A stretch of DNA of 13,720 bases from Myxococcales bacterium UBA5297 (GTDB lineage Bacteria > Myxococcota > Myxococcia > Myxococcales > UBA5297). Below the pieces are notes generated by a model, which was not told the DNA's origin, ran no database searches, and saw nothing but the letters and a program-made list of their open reading frames with translations. A program made the translations under genes and the position numbers. Of this stretch, positions 5,575-13,144 are shown one piece after another (the stretch's first letter is position 1; each line of letters begins with the position of its first letter). The stretch covers positions 19,496 through 33,215 of the forward strand of contig DHSB01000255.1 of NCBI GenBank assembly GCA_002408385.1, read 5' to 3'.

Positions 5575-7530
5575 TTGGACGCTCAGCCGAAGATCCAGAC
5601 CACTCCGGAACCGCCCCGGCCCGCCCCCGCGGCCCTCGCCGCGCCGCAGGCCGCCGGCGCGCAGCGCAAGAGGCGCCGCTTCTCCTTCCTCGCCGCGCTC
5701 GCCGTGCTGGTCGGCCAGATCGTCGCCGGCGCGGTTGTCGGCGGGGGCACGGTGCTGCTCGCCTCGCGCCTGTCGCTGGCCCCGGAGCGCGCGCTCGTGG
5801 TCGCTGGCACGCTCGGGCTGCTCGTCGCGCTCTTCGCCGGGTTCGTCGCCGCGGCGAAGGCCCGCAAGATCTGCTTCTGGGAGACCGGCGCGACCGGCCT
5901 GCTCTTCGTCGTCGGCGCGAGCCTCATCGTCGGCCGCACCCTGATGTCGCCCTACGGGCTCTTCATGCGCCCGGGCCTGGCCGACATCGCCTACCTGGCC
6001 AACCTGCTCGGCAACCCCATCGGCGGGGTCGTCCTCGCGGCGATAGGGGTCTGGGCCGCCACCTTCATCGGCGGCTCGCTCGGCTACCTCTTCGCCGGCA
6101 GCGGGCGGCTCGACCTGCGCTTTGGCTACGAGGCCTTCGTCGCCCGAAGCCACCTGCGGCTGCGCAAGAAGTCCCCGACGATGATCATGACGGTCATCTC
6201 GGTGCTCGGGGTCGCGGTCGGCGTCGTCGCCCTGACCGTGGTGCTCTCGGTGATGAGCGGCTTTGAGCTCGACCTGAAGAACAAGATCGTCGGCACCAAC
6301 GCCCACGCGGTGGTGCTCAAGTACGGCACCGACTTCTCCGAGTGGCCCACGACCGCCGAGCAGGTGCGCAAGGTCAAGGGGGTCACCGGCGTCACCCCGT
6401 TCATCCTCAACGAGGTGATGGTCAGCTCCGACCAGAACATGAGCGGCGCGCTGATCAAGGGCATCGAGCCCTCGACGGTCGACCAGGTGACCAACCTCCG
6501 GGCCAACCTGAAGGAGGGCGACCTCGGGTGGCTCGAGGCGCCGGAGAAGATCCCGACGACCACGCCCGGCAGCCGCTTTCGCATCTCCCCGACCCGCATC
6601 GGCGACCCCGCCTCGGGGGCCTTCGAGCCCTCGCAGCTTTCGGGCGAGAGGGACCAGGGGCAGGCCGAGGCGCCGGCGCTCGCCGAGGAGGACATCCTCA
6701 AGCCCAAGGCCCCGGCCAAGGGCGAGGAGAAGGGGCTGCCCGGCATCGTGCTCGGCAAGGAGCTGGCGCACTCGCTCAAGGTGATGGTCGGTGACCGCAT
6801 CAACGTCATCAGCCCGCTCGGCGGCGAGCTCGGCCCCACCGGCCCGATGCCCAAGAGCCGGCCCTTCCGCGTCGCCGGCATCTTCTTCTCGGGGATGTAC
6901 GAGTACGACGCGAAGTTCGCCTACACCTCGCTCACCGAGTCCCAGCGCTTCTTCGGCCTGGGGGGGTCGGTGACCGGGCTCGAGCTGAAGACCGGCGACA
7001 TCGACAACACCCGCCAGATCACCCGGTCGGTCCTGCGCGACTTGGACGGCTATCCGTACCGCACCAAGGACTGGGGCGAGATGAACAAGAACCTCTTCTC
7101 GGCCCTGCGGCTCGAGAAGCTGGTGATGGCGGTGATCTTAGGGTTCATCGTGCTGGTGGCCTGCTTCAACATCGTCTCCACGCTGATCATGATGGTGCTC
7201 GAGAAGGGCAAGGACATCGCCATCCTCAAGTCGATGGGGGCCACCGACACCAGCGTGATGAAGGTCTTCGTGCTCGAGGGGCTCATCATCGGGGTCATCG
7301 GCACGCTGGTCGGCCTGGTGCTCGGGTACTTCACCTGCCTGTTCGTCGAGGTGTTCGGCATCCGGCTCGACGCCGAGGTCTATTACATCGACAAGCTGCC
7401 GGTGCAGATCGACCCGCTGCAGTTCGCCGCGGTGGCGGGGCTCGCGGTGCTCTTGTCGTACCTGGCGACCATCTACCCGGCCACCCGCGCCAGCCGCCTG
7501 CCGCCGGTCGACGGCCTGAGAAACGAGTAG
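5575..7530 (+). CDS. lolC: LolC/LolE-type lipoprotein-releasing permease, long form
   Basis: This is the inner-membrane subunit that, with LolD, extracts outer-membrane lipoproteins and passes them to the periplasmic carrier. It has 651 residues against about 400-415 for Escherichia coli LolC/E. The family core starts near residue 183: cytoplasmic helix, TM at about 203-228 (PTMIMTVISVLGVAVGVVAL), a periplasmic MacB/Lol-like domain, then three TM helices at about 515-540, 564-590 and 614-635. EKGKDIAILKSMGAT (543-557) is the typical coupling segment contacting the ATPase, and the protein ends YPATRASRLPPVDGLRNE, close to the Lol consensus. Two features are extra: an N-terminal block of about four hydrophobic helices (36-64, 72-94, 104-121, 148-173) after a Pro/Ala-rich start, and a charged Pro/Ala/Glu-rich insert at about 340-390 inside the periplasmic domain. 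TTG is chosen because of the strong ribosome site. A single permease beside lolD suggests a homodimeric LolF-like arrangement, unless a second permease lies elsewhere. lolD follows 45 bases downstream. Confidence 0.93.
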   Translation: MDAQPKIQTTPEPPRPAPAALAAPQAAGAQRKRRRFSFLAALAVLVGQIVAGAVVGGGTVLLASRLSLAPERALVVAGTLGLLVALFAGFVAAAKARKICFWETGATGLLFVVGASLIVGRTLMSPYGLFMRPGLADIAYLANLLGNPIGGVVLAAIGVWAATFIGGSLGYLFAGSGRLDLRFGYEAFVARSHLRLRKKSPTMIMTVISVLGVAVGVVALTVVLSVMSGFELDLKNKIVGTNAHAVVLKYGTDFSEWPTTAEQVRKVKGVTGVTPFILNEVMVSSDQNMSGALIKGIEPSTVDQVTNLRANLKEGDLGWLEAPEKIPTTTPGSRFRISPTRIGDPASGAFEPSQLSGERDQGQAEAPALAEEDILKPKAPAKGEEKGLPGIVLGKELAHSLKVMVGDRINVISPLGGELGPTGPMPKSRPFRVAGIFFSGMYEYDAKFAYTSLTESQRFFGLGGSVTGLELKTGDIDNTRQITRSVLRDLDGYPYRTKDWGEMNKNLFSALRLEKLVMAVILGFIVLVACFNIVSTLIMMVLEKGKDIAILKSMGATDTSVMKVFVLEGLIIGVIGTLVGLVLGYFTCLFVEVFGIRLDAEVYYIDKLPVQIDPLQFAAVAGLAVLLSYLATIYPATRASRLPPVDGLRNE

Positions 7531-7575
7531 GGGCCGCGGCCTGAACCGCCGCGGCGACCGAAACGGAGCCCAACC

Positions 7576-8283
7576 TTGGCCTTTTGCGAGATACGCGATC
7601 TCCACAAGTCCTACGACATGGACGGCAAGCGCATCGAGGTGCTGCGCGGGCTCGACCTGGTCATCCACGAGGGCGAGATGCTCTCGTTGACCGGGGCCTC
7701 GGGCACCGGCAAGAGCACCTTCCTGCACGTGCTCGGCACGCTCGACAACCCGACCGCGGGCACCATCCGCTTCCACGGGGTCGAGGTCAGCTCGATGGAC
7801 GAGGCGCAGCTCGCCGAGTTTCGCAACCGCACCATCGGCTTCGTCTTCCAGTCCCACCACCTGCTGCCCGAGTTCTCGGCGCTCGAGAACGTGATGATGC
7901 CCGCGCTCATCCAGCGCCTGACCCGCGGCGAGTCGGCCCGGCGCGCCCGCGAGCTGCTCGAGGCGGTGGGCCTGGGCGAGCGGGCCGAGCACAAGCCGGG
8001 CGAGCTGTCGGGGGGCGAGCAGCAGCGTGTCGCGCTCGCCCGCGCGCTCGTGCTGCACCCGAAGCTGCTGCTGGCCGACGAGCCGACCGGCAACCTCGAC
8101 CCGGAGACCGGCGAGGGGGTCCACCAGGTGCTCAAGGACCTCAACCGGCGGCTGGGCATCGCCGCGGTGGTGGTCACTCACAACGACCGGCTCGCGCAGG
8201 CGATGCCGCGCAAGCTGCAGATCGTCGACGGCCGGGTCGTCGAGCTCACCGGCGCGAAGAGCGCCCCGACGCCTGCTTCCTGA
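7576..8283 (+). CDS. lolD: Lipoprotein-releasing ABC transporter ATPase LolD
   Basis: This is the cytoplasmic ATPase that powers the Lol permease. The 235 residues are normal for the family and every ABC motif is present. Walker A is GASGTGKST (40-48) and the Q-loop is FQSHHLLPEF with Gln92; the HHLLPEF string is characteristic of LolD within the MacB/FtsE/LolD group. The signature is LSGGEQQR (144-151), Walker B LLLADEP with catalytic Glu169, and the switch is His202 in VVVTHN. The start is TTG at 7576, preceded by GGAG (7565-7568) seven bases upstream; no better start lies before IRDLHKSY. Position 45 bp behind the permease supports co-transcription and a shared complex. Confidence 0.96.
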   Translation: MAFCEIRDLHKSYDMDGKRIEVLRGLDLVIHEGEMLSLTGASGTGKSTFLHVLGTLDNPTAGTIRFHGVEVSSMDEAQLAEFRNRTIGFVFQSHHLLPEFSALENVMMPALIQRLTRGESARRARELLEAVGLGERAEHKPGELSGGEQQRVALARALVLHPKLLLADEPTGNLDPETGEGVHQVLKDLNRRLGIAAVVVTHNDRLAQAMPRKLQIVDGRVVELTGAKSAPTPAS

Positions 8284-8297
8284 GCACCGCGTCCCCT

Positions 8298-8324
8298 GCC
8301 CGGGAAGAGAAACGACGCCCGGGC
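8298..8324 (+). other. GC hairpin between lolD and bamA
   Basis: GCCCGGG (8298-8304) pairs with CCCGGGC (8318-8324) around a 13-base loop, starting 14 bases after the lolD stop. No T-run follows, so it is not a standard intrinsic terminator. It may end or attenuate the upstream operon or protect the 3' end of the mRNA. This is inference only; such GC palindromes arise often at this base composition. Confidence 0.35.
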
Positions 8325-8374
8325 GTTAGCGACTCCTTCCGTAAGGTGGCTGGCCATGGCAGTTGGAGCGATTT

Positions 8375-8405
8375 TTGATTGTGGCTCAACAGACCATTTC
8401 ATAAT
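8375..8405 (+). promoter_or_regulatory. Candidate bamA promoter
   Basis: CATAAT at 8400-8405 matches the -10 consensus at five of six positions, inside an AT-rich patch that stands out from the surroundings. The best -35 is TTGATT at 8375-8380, four of six, with a long 19-base spacer. Transcription would start near 8412, about 24 bases before the bamA ATG. It would let bamA be expressed apart from lysS-lolCD; alternative sigma use cannot be excluded. Confidence 0.45.
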
Positions 8406-8435
8406 CTTCGCCGCCTCTCGAGCCGGTCCCAGGGC

Positions 8436-10856
8436 ATGACCCGAATCCAAAGCGCCATCCTCGCCTGTCTCCTCGTTTTTCCGCTCACTCTGCGCGCGCA
8501 GGAGGGCGAGCGGCCGTCCGAGGAGCCAGCCGCCGGCGAGGCCGCCTCTGCCGACGAGGCCGCGTCGGCCGACGAGGCAACCCCTGCCGGCGAGGACGCC
8601 TCCGCCGACGAGGCTGCGCCGGTGGGCGAGGGCGCCGGGGGGCTCCAGGCGATCCGCGTCGAGGGCAACCGCCGGGTCGAGGCCGCGGCCATCCAGAACG
8701 CGCTGGTCACCAAGGTCGGCGAGAGCCTGAGCCCCTCGCGCGTGCAGGACGACCTGCGGCGGCTCTGGCAGCTCGGCTTCTTCTCCGACGTCCAGGTGCT
8801 CTCCGACGAGGACGAGCGCGTGCTCGTCGTGCGCGTCCAGGAGAAGCCCGCGGTGCGCGAGGTGAAGGTCCGCGGCAACAAGGAGCTGTCGGACGACGAT
8901 CTGAAGGAGATCGTCGACATCAAGCCCTTCAGCATCCTCAACATGGCCGCGGTGCGCCGCAACGCCAAGAAGCTGCAGGACAAGTACGTCGAGAAGGGCT
9001 ACTTCCTCGCCGAGGTCAAGCCGAAGCTCGAGGAGCTGCTCAACAACGAGGTCAACGTCTACTTCGACGCCAACGAGCACGCCAAGGTCGAGGTCAAGCG
9101 CATCGGCTTCATCGGCAACAAGAAGGTCTCCGCCGACGACCTCAAGGGCGTGATGCAGACGAGCGAGGGAGGCTTCCTCTCGTTTCTGACCAGCGCGGGC
9201 ACCTTCCGCGAAGAGGTCTTCCAGCGCGACCTGGCGGCCCTGCAGGCGATCTATTACGACCGCGGCTTCATCCACGTGCGGGTCGGCCAGCCGAAGGTCT
9301 CGCTGTCGGCCGACCGGCGCTTCATCTACATCGACGTGCCCATCACCGAGGGTGAGCAGTACACCATCGGCAAGGTCGACTTCTCGGGCGACCTGCTGCG
9401 CGAGAAGGCCGAGCTGCGCAAGCGCATGAGCGTCGAGGCGGGCGAGCTGTTCAACCGCTCCAAGCTGCAGCAGGACATCATGGCGTTGACCGAGGTCTAC
9501 TACGACGAGGGGTACGCCTACGCCAACATCTCGCCGCAGACCTCGGTGGACCCCGACAAGCGCATCGTCGACCTGACCTTCGACGTGCAGAAGGGCGAGC
9601 AGGTCTACATCGAGCGCATCGAGGTCTCGGGCAACCACAAGACGCGCGACAAGGTCATCCGCCGCGAGCTGCGCATCTACGAGGGCGAGCTGTTCAGCGG
9701 CTCGGGCCTGCGCCAGTCGCGCCAGCGGGTCACCGCGCTCGGCTTCTTCGAGAACGTCGACGTCACCTACAAGAAGGGCAGCGAGGAGAACACCCTCGTC
9801 GTCAACGTGGAGGTCAAGGAGAAGCCGACCGGCACCTTCCAGGTGGGCCTGGGCTTCAGCTCCTTCGAGAGCTTCCTTTTGACCGCGCAGGTCAGCCAGA
9901 ACAACATCTTCGGCTGGGGCCAGACCGCCTCGCTGGCCGCGCAGATCAGCTCGCTGCGCAGCCTGCTGCAGGTCTCCTTCCTCGACCCGTACTTCTTCGA
10001 TTCGAACTGGATCTTCTCCTTCAACTTCTTCCGCCAGGAGCTCGACTACTTCGGCTTCGTGCGCGGATCGACCGGCGGCGACATCACCTGGGGCTACCAC
10101 CTGACCCCGGACCTGATGCTGCACCTGGGCTACGCGGCCGAGCAGGTCTCGGTCCAGGCGAGCGGCGGCACCTCGGGCATCCTGCTCGCCAACCGCTTCC
10201 GCGACGGCTTCAGCAGCGCCCTGCGCCTGACGCTCAACTACGACAAGCGCGACAACCGGCTCTTCCCATCCAAGGGCCACTACGAGAGCTTCACCGTCGA
10301 GCACTCGCCGTCGTGGCTGGGGGCGACCTTCCAATACACCCGCTACCTGGCCAACGCCCGCTTCTACCAGCCCATCTACGGCGGCCTGATCTTCAAGGCC
10401 CAGGGCACGATGGGCTACATCCAGGGCCAAGACATCCCGATCAGCGAGCTGTTCTTCCTGGGAGGCATCAACAGCGTGCGCGGCTACATGCTGCGCTCGG
10501 TCTCGCCGACGGTCAGCGTCGGCTCCGAGGCCTCGCCCGACGCGTCGACGACGCGGTTCGCGGTGGGCGGCAACAAGCAGGCCTACTTCAACTTCGAGCT
10601 CGAGTTCCCGATCTTCGACAAGGTCGGCATCCGCGGCGTGGCCTTCTACGACATGGGCAACGTCTACGCCGACAACGAGCGCTTCTTCTCGCCCCGCAGC
10701 GAGAAGCTGCCGCTGGGCATGCGGCACTCGGTGGGCGTCGGCTTCCGGTGGTTCTCGCCGATAGGGCCGCTGCGCTTCGAGTGGGGCATCCCGCTCAACC
10801 GGCGCCCCGGGGACGAGAGCATCCAGTTCGAGTTCACCATCGGCAACTTCTTCTAG
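8436..10856 (+). CDS. bamA: Outer-membrane beta-barrel assembly protein BamA
   Basis: This is the central component of the Bam complex, which folds and inserts outer-membrane beta-barrel proteins. From ATG 8436 it has 806 residues, in the usual range. A signal peptide (1-21, MTRIQSAILACLLVFPLTLRA) is followed by an acidic Ala/Glu/Asp linker to about 69. Five POTRA domains then run at about 70-136, 138-220, 218-302, 308-385 and 390-463, and a 16-strand barrel from about 466. The lid/L6 motif SVRGY is at 680-684, and the protein ends in FEFTIGNFF with the C-terminal Phe recognised in barrel proteins. An upstream TTG at 8379 would add 19 residues but would bury the signal peptide, so 8436 is preferred; the ribosome site is weak. 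It is the last gene of the envelope cluster; no skp/ompH or lpxD follows, unlike in many proteobacteria. The acidic linker before POTRA1 is unusual. Confidence 0.96.
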   Translation: MTRIQSAILACLLVFPLTLRAQEGERPSEEPAAGEAASADEAASADEATPAGEDASADEAAPVGEGAGGLQAIRVEGNRRVEAAAIQNALVTKVGESLSPSRVQDDLRRLWQLGFFSDVQVLSDEDERVLVVRVQEKPAVREVKVRGNKELSDDDLKEIVDIKPFSILNMAAVRRNAKKLQDKYVEKGYFLAEVKPKLEELLNNEVNVYFDANEHAKVEVKRIGFIGNKKVSADDLKGVMQTSEGGFLSFLTSAGTFREEVFQRDLAALQAIYYDRGFIHVRVGQPKVSLSADRRFIYIDVPITEGEQYTIGKVDFSGDLLREKAELRKRMSVEAGELFNRSKLQQDIMALTEVYYDEGYAYANISPQTSVDPDKRIVDLTFDVQKGEQVYIERIEVSGNHKTRDKVIRRELRIYEGELFSGSGLRQSRQRVTALGFFENVDVTYKKGSEENTLVVNVEVKEKPTGTFQVGLGFSSFESFLLTAQVSQNNIFGWGQTASLAAQISSLRSLLQVSFLDPYFFDSNWIFSFNFFRQELDYFGFVRGSTGGDITWGYHLTPDLMLHLGYAAEQVSVQASGGTSGILLANRFRDGFSSALRLTLNYDKRDNRLFPSKGHYESFTVEHSPSWLGATFQYTRYLANARFYQPIYGGLIFKAQGTMGYIQGQDIPISELFFLGGINSVRGYMLRSVSPTVSVGSEASPDASTTRFAVGGNKQAYFNFELEFPIFDKVGIRGVAFYDMGNVYADNERFFSPRSEKLPLGMRHSVGVGFRWFSPIGPLRFEWGIPLNRRPGDESIQFEFTIGNFF
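8538..8627 (+). repeat. 18-bp (hexapeptide) tandem repeat in bamA
   Basis: Five 18-bp units encode EAASAD, EAASAD, EATPAG, EDASAD and EAAPVG (residues 35-64 of BamA), between the signal peptide and POTRA1. The first two units are nearly identical in DNA. Such a repeat can change copy number by slippage without breaking the frame. It would form a flexible acidic periplasmic tether. Confidence 0.75.
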
Positions 10857-11460
10857 GCGGTGGTCGACGATCGAGAGTCGACGGTCGCCAGCTCGGGCTT
10901 CGCCCAGGGGACGGCAGCGGCTTTCGTGCTTCGCGGCCTCTTGCCGGAGCTGAGCTTCGGACCGGAGTGCTCTCTCTGGTCGCCCCGGGCTTCTGCGCCG
11001 GGCCTTGGCCCGCGGCTCTGTGTCCAAGGACTGGACGACGCTGAGCCTCGGAGCCGACGAGGCGTGCGCTGCGTGATCAAGCGACCAACCCGAAGACCAG
11101 CACACGCGATCGCACCTCCCAAACCCGCGCAACCAAGTCCGCGGCGAGCACGCTGGTAATGCGGGCCGTTTGGAATGGGGAGGGGGCGGGCCAGCGGTGC
11201 GCGCGGCAACCCCAGCCCTCCTGACCTACCGCAGGATCTCCGTCGAAACGCCGGCGAGACGGGCGGCATCTTCGAGCCGACCCTCACCCGCCGTTCGCGC
11301 ACACGACCTGGTCTTGCCCAGATCAGTTGGATGCTCGGTGGAGGGCGAGTCGATACGGCTGGTAGTAAGGGGCTTGTTGAAGGGCGCTCGCTGTTCGGCA
11401 CGTCGGCCCTGCGGAACCGCCTACGTTCGATATCCTGCAGCTCTTCTTCGAGAGGAGCTC
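10857..11460. other. Spacer between bamA and the lipoprotein gene
   Basis: About 600 bases with no gene I can support. Open frames on both strands lack domains and have Arg/Pro/Ser/Gly-rich composition. The left end holds two small hairpins (10863-10905). No tRNA or known riboswitch was recognised. The promoter of the downstream gene should be near the right end; around CGTTCGATATCC (11424-11435) there is a weak -10-like string but no paired -35. Confidence 0.45.
10863..10905 (+). terminator. Tandem small hairpins after bamA
   Basis: GTCGAC at 10863-10868 and 10877-10882 can pair around an 8-base loop, beginning six bases after the bamA stop. GGGC (10895-10898) and GCCC (10902-10905) form a second stem around TTC. 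No T-tract follows, so termination here is a guess from position. Confidence 0.25.
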
Positions 11461-13059
11461 ATGCGAGACACCCTGCGCAGCCGGCGGTTGTTCGTCGGCC
11501 TTCTCCTGATTGCCGTCCTTGCCCTGGGAGCTTGCCCCCAGGGAATCCGCGAGGCTGCGGACGCCGGCGAGCGAGACGCGGGGGACGAGGTCGATGGCGG
11601 AGAGCCGGACGCGGGTGGACGAGCGGACGCCGGCGACCATGAGGACGCGGGAGAGCCGGAGCCCGACGCGGGCGCCCGTTGCCCCGAGGTCTCCTGCACC
11701 GGATTCACCTGGTGCGAGCCGGTCTCCGGTTCCTGCCTGCCGGGCTGCGGCAACTCCTCCCAGTGCACTGGCGGGACGTGCGAGACCGATCACGCTTGCC
11801 GCTGTTCTGACGGCTTTCATCTTTGCGAGGGCCGTTGCGCCGACAGCTCGAGTCCGTTGACCTGCGGCGAGCGCTGCGAGCCCTGCCCGGCACCCGGCGG
11901 AATGACCGCCACCTGTATCGAGGGCGAGTGCGCCGCAGGCTGCGCCTTCCCCGCGTACCCCACGCCTTCGGGCTGCAGCTCGGGCCTGTGGCCAGGCCCG
12001 GGCGTGGAGAGCACCTGCGCGGCGGTCGGAGAAGGCGGGGTGCGCTGCTGGGGCGCGAACACCTACGGCGGCTTGGGAATCGGCACCCATGGGGCGGAGG
12101 CCGGCAGCCCGTCGCCGGTCGCGCTCGACGAGCTCGTCGGCCCGTTCGCGCGCGTCGAGGCGGGCTGGGACGGGCACGCCTGCGCGCTCAGCACCAGCGG
12201 ACAGGTCTGGTGCTGGGGGGCCAATCCCTTCGGCGAGGTGGGCGACGGCACCCGCATCGACAAGTACGAGCCGGTCCAGGTCGACCTCTCCGGCGTCGTC
12301 GGCCTCGACGCCGGCGTCTTTCACACCTGCGCGGTCACCGCCGCGGGCGGCGTTGTGTGCTGGGGCAAGAACGACTTCGGGCAGCTTGGGGACGGCCGGA
12401 GCATCACCCCGAGCTACGTGCCGTCGACGGCTTTGCCCCCAGGCAGCGGGGCGATCCTGGTCTCGTGCGGCGAGCGCAACTGCTGTGCCTTGAAGGAGAC
12501 GGGCGGGCTCGTGTGCTGGGGCACCAATCAGTCCGGGCAGCTCGGCGACGGCGGGTGGAATCAGAGCGACGTGCCCGTCGACGTCCCGTCGCTTACCGCC
12601 GGCGTCAGACACGTCGCCTTCGGTCAGCTTCACGTCTGCGCCGTGCTCGAAGCGGGCGGGGCGAAGTGCTGGGGCTATGACAACGAGTGCGGCCGCCTTG
12701 GCACCGGCTCTACCTCGTCCAAGCGGGTTCCGACCGACGTTTTGGGCCTGCCCGGGCCCGCCTTCTCGGTGGCGGCCGGCTACGATTTCACCTGCGCGCT
12801 GCTCGAGTCGGGGGCGGTCTATTGCTGGGGCTGCAACGACTACGGCCAGCTCGGCAACGGCACGACCGAAGCCTCGGGGGCCCCGCTCGTCGTGACTGGG
12901 CTCGACGCGGGCGTCGTGCACCTTGCCGCAGGTCACTCCCATGCCTGCGCGGTCACCGCCGACGGCCGCCTGCTGTGCTGGGGCGCCAACGACACCTGGC
13001 AGATGGCCGACGAGAGCGGGCAGAACGCCCTCGTTCCGGTCGAGGTGCAGGGGCTGTAG
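11461..13059 (+). CDS. Cys-rich lipoprotein with RCC1-like beta-propeller
   Basis: This predicted secreted, lipid-anchored protein has 532 residues from ATG 11461. The signal peptide ends in the lipobox ALGAC with Cys25 as lipidation site; Pro at +2 does not signal inner-membrane retention by the E. coli Asp rule. Residues about 34-62 are an Asp-Ala-Gly/Glu-rich spacer. A Cys-rich module follows (about 64-170; CPEVSC, CRCSDGFHLC, CGERCEPCPAP), then seven RCC1-type repeats. Their CWG triplets start at residues 196, 251, 300, 352, 403, 455 and 506, about 50 apart, each followed by a form of N-x-x-G-x-L-G-x-G. Seven repeats imply a closed seven-bladed propeller. Each blade also has a second Cys about 9-12 residues before its CWG, so disulfides are likely. 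A long upstream open frame exists, but the lipobox and AGAGGAG (11451-11457, three bases before ATG) fix this start. Eukaryotic RCC1 acts on Ran; here binding or recognition at the cell surface is more plausible, but the ligand is unknown. Confidence 0.9.
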   Translation: MRDTLRSRRLFVGLLLIAVLALGACPQGIREAADAGERDAGDEVDGGEPDAGGRADAGDHEDAGEPEPDAGARCPEVSCTGFTWCEPVSGSCLPGCGNSSQCTGGTCETDHACRCSDGFHLCEGRCADSSSPLTCGERCEPCPAPGGMTATCIEGECAAGCAFPAYPTPSGCSSGLWPGPGVESTCAAVGEGGVRCWGANTYGGLGIGTHGAEAGSPSPVALDELVGPFARVEAGWDGHACALSTSGQVWCWGANPFGEVGDGTRIDKYEPVQVDLSGVVGLDAGVFHTCAVTAAGGVVCWGKNDFGQLGDGRSITPSYVPSTALPPGSGAILVSCGERNCCALKETGGLVCWGTNQSGQLGDGGWNQSDVPVDVPSLTAGVRHVAFGQLHVCAVLEAGGAKCWGYDNECGRLGTGSTSSKRVPTDVLGLPGPAFSVAAGYDFTCALLESGAVYCWGCNDYGQLGNGTTEASGAPLVVTGLDAGVVHLAAGHSHACAVTADGRLLCWGANDTWQMADESGQNALVPVEVQGL

Positions 13060-13081
13060 GCCTTCGGCCCACCCCGGCGGC

Positions 13082-13110
13082 TTACCCCCAGAGCCGAAAC
13101 GGTGTAGAAA
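13082..13110 (+). promoter_or_regulatory. Possible promoter of the CHASE2 gene
   Basis: TAGAAA (13105-13110) matches four of six -10 positions and lies 17 bases after TTACCC (13082-13087), a weak -35. Transcription would begin near 13117, about 28 bases before the ATG at 13145. The evidence is slight. Confidence 0.25.
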
Positions 13111-13144
13111 AGCCAATACCGACGGCCGGCTACTCTTCGCTGCG

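Noticed and set aside
5419..6771. Long antisense frame opposite the Lol permease
   Set aside because: It has low-complexity Asp/Glu/Arg/His-rich translation, mirrors the real gene, and has no motif.
8379..8435. Upstream TTG start for bamA
   Set aside because: It would add 19 charged residues before the signal peptide and overlaps the likely promoter.
8178..11132. 984-codon antisense frame opposite bamA
   Set aside because: It is long but mirrors the third-position GC bias of bamA; the sense strand has complete POTRA and barrel features. Repetitive Leu/Val/Asp/Glu composition marks it as a shadow.
10853..11401. Minus-strand gene in the bamA-lipoprotein spacer
   Set aside because: Its translation is Arg/Pro/Ser/Gly-rich with no domain, and it overlaps the bamA stop and the spacer hairpins.
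11170..11460. N-terminal extension of the lipoprotein gene
   Set aside because: It would place 97 residues before a perfect signal peptide and lipobox; the AGAGGAG site supports ATG 11461.
10857..11460. tRNA or riboswitch in the spacer
   Set aside because: No cloverleaf, TTCGA-type T-loop arrangement or known riboswitch core was found by reading.
11323..13116. Antisense frame opposite the propeller lipoprotein
   Set aside because: The sense strand has a lipobox and seven regular repeats; the antisense translation has no domain.
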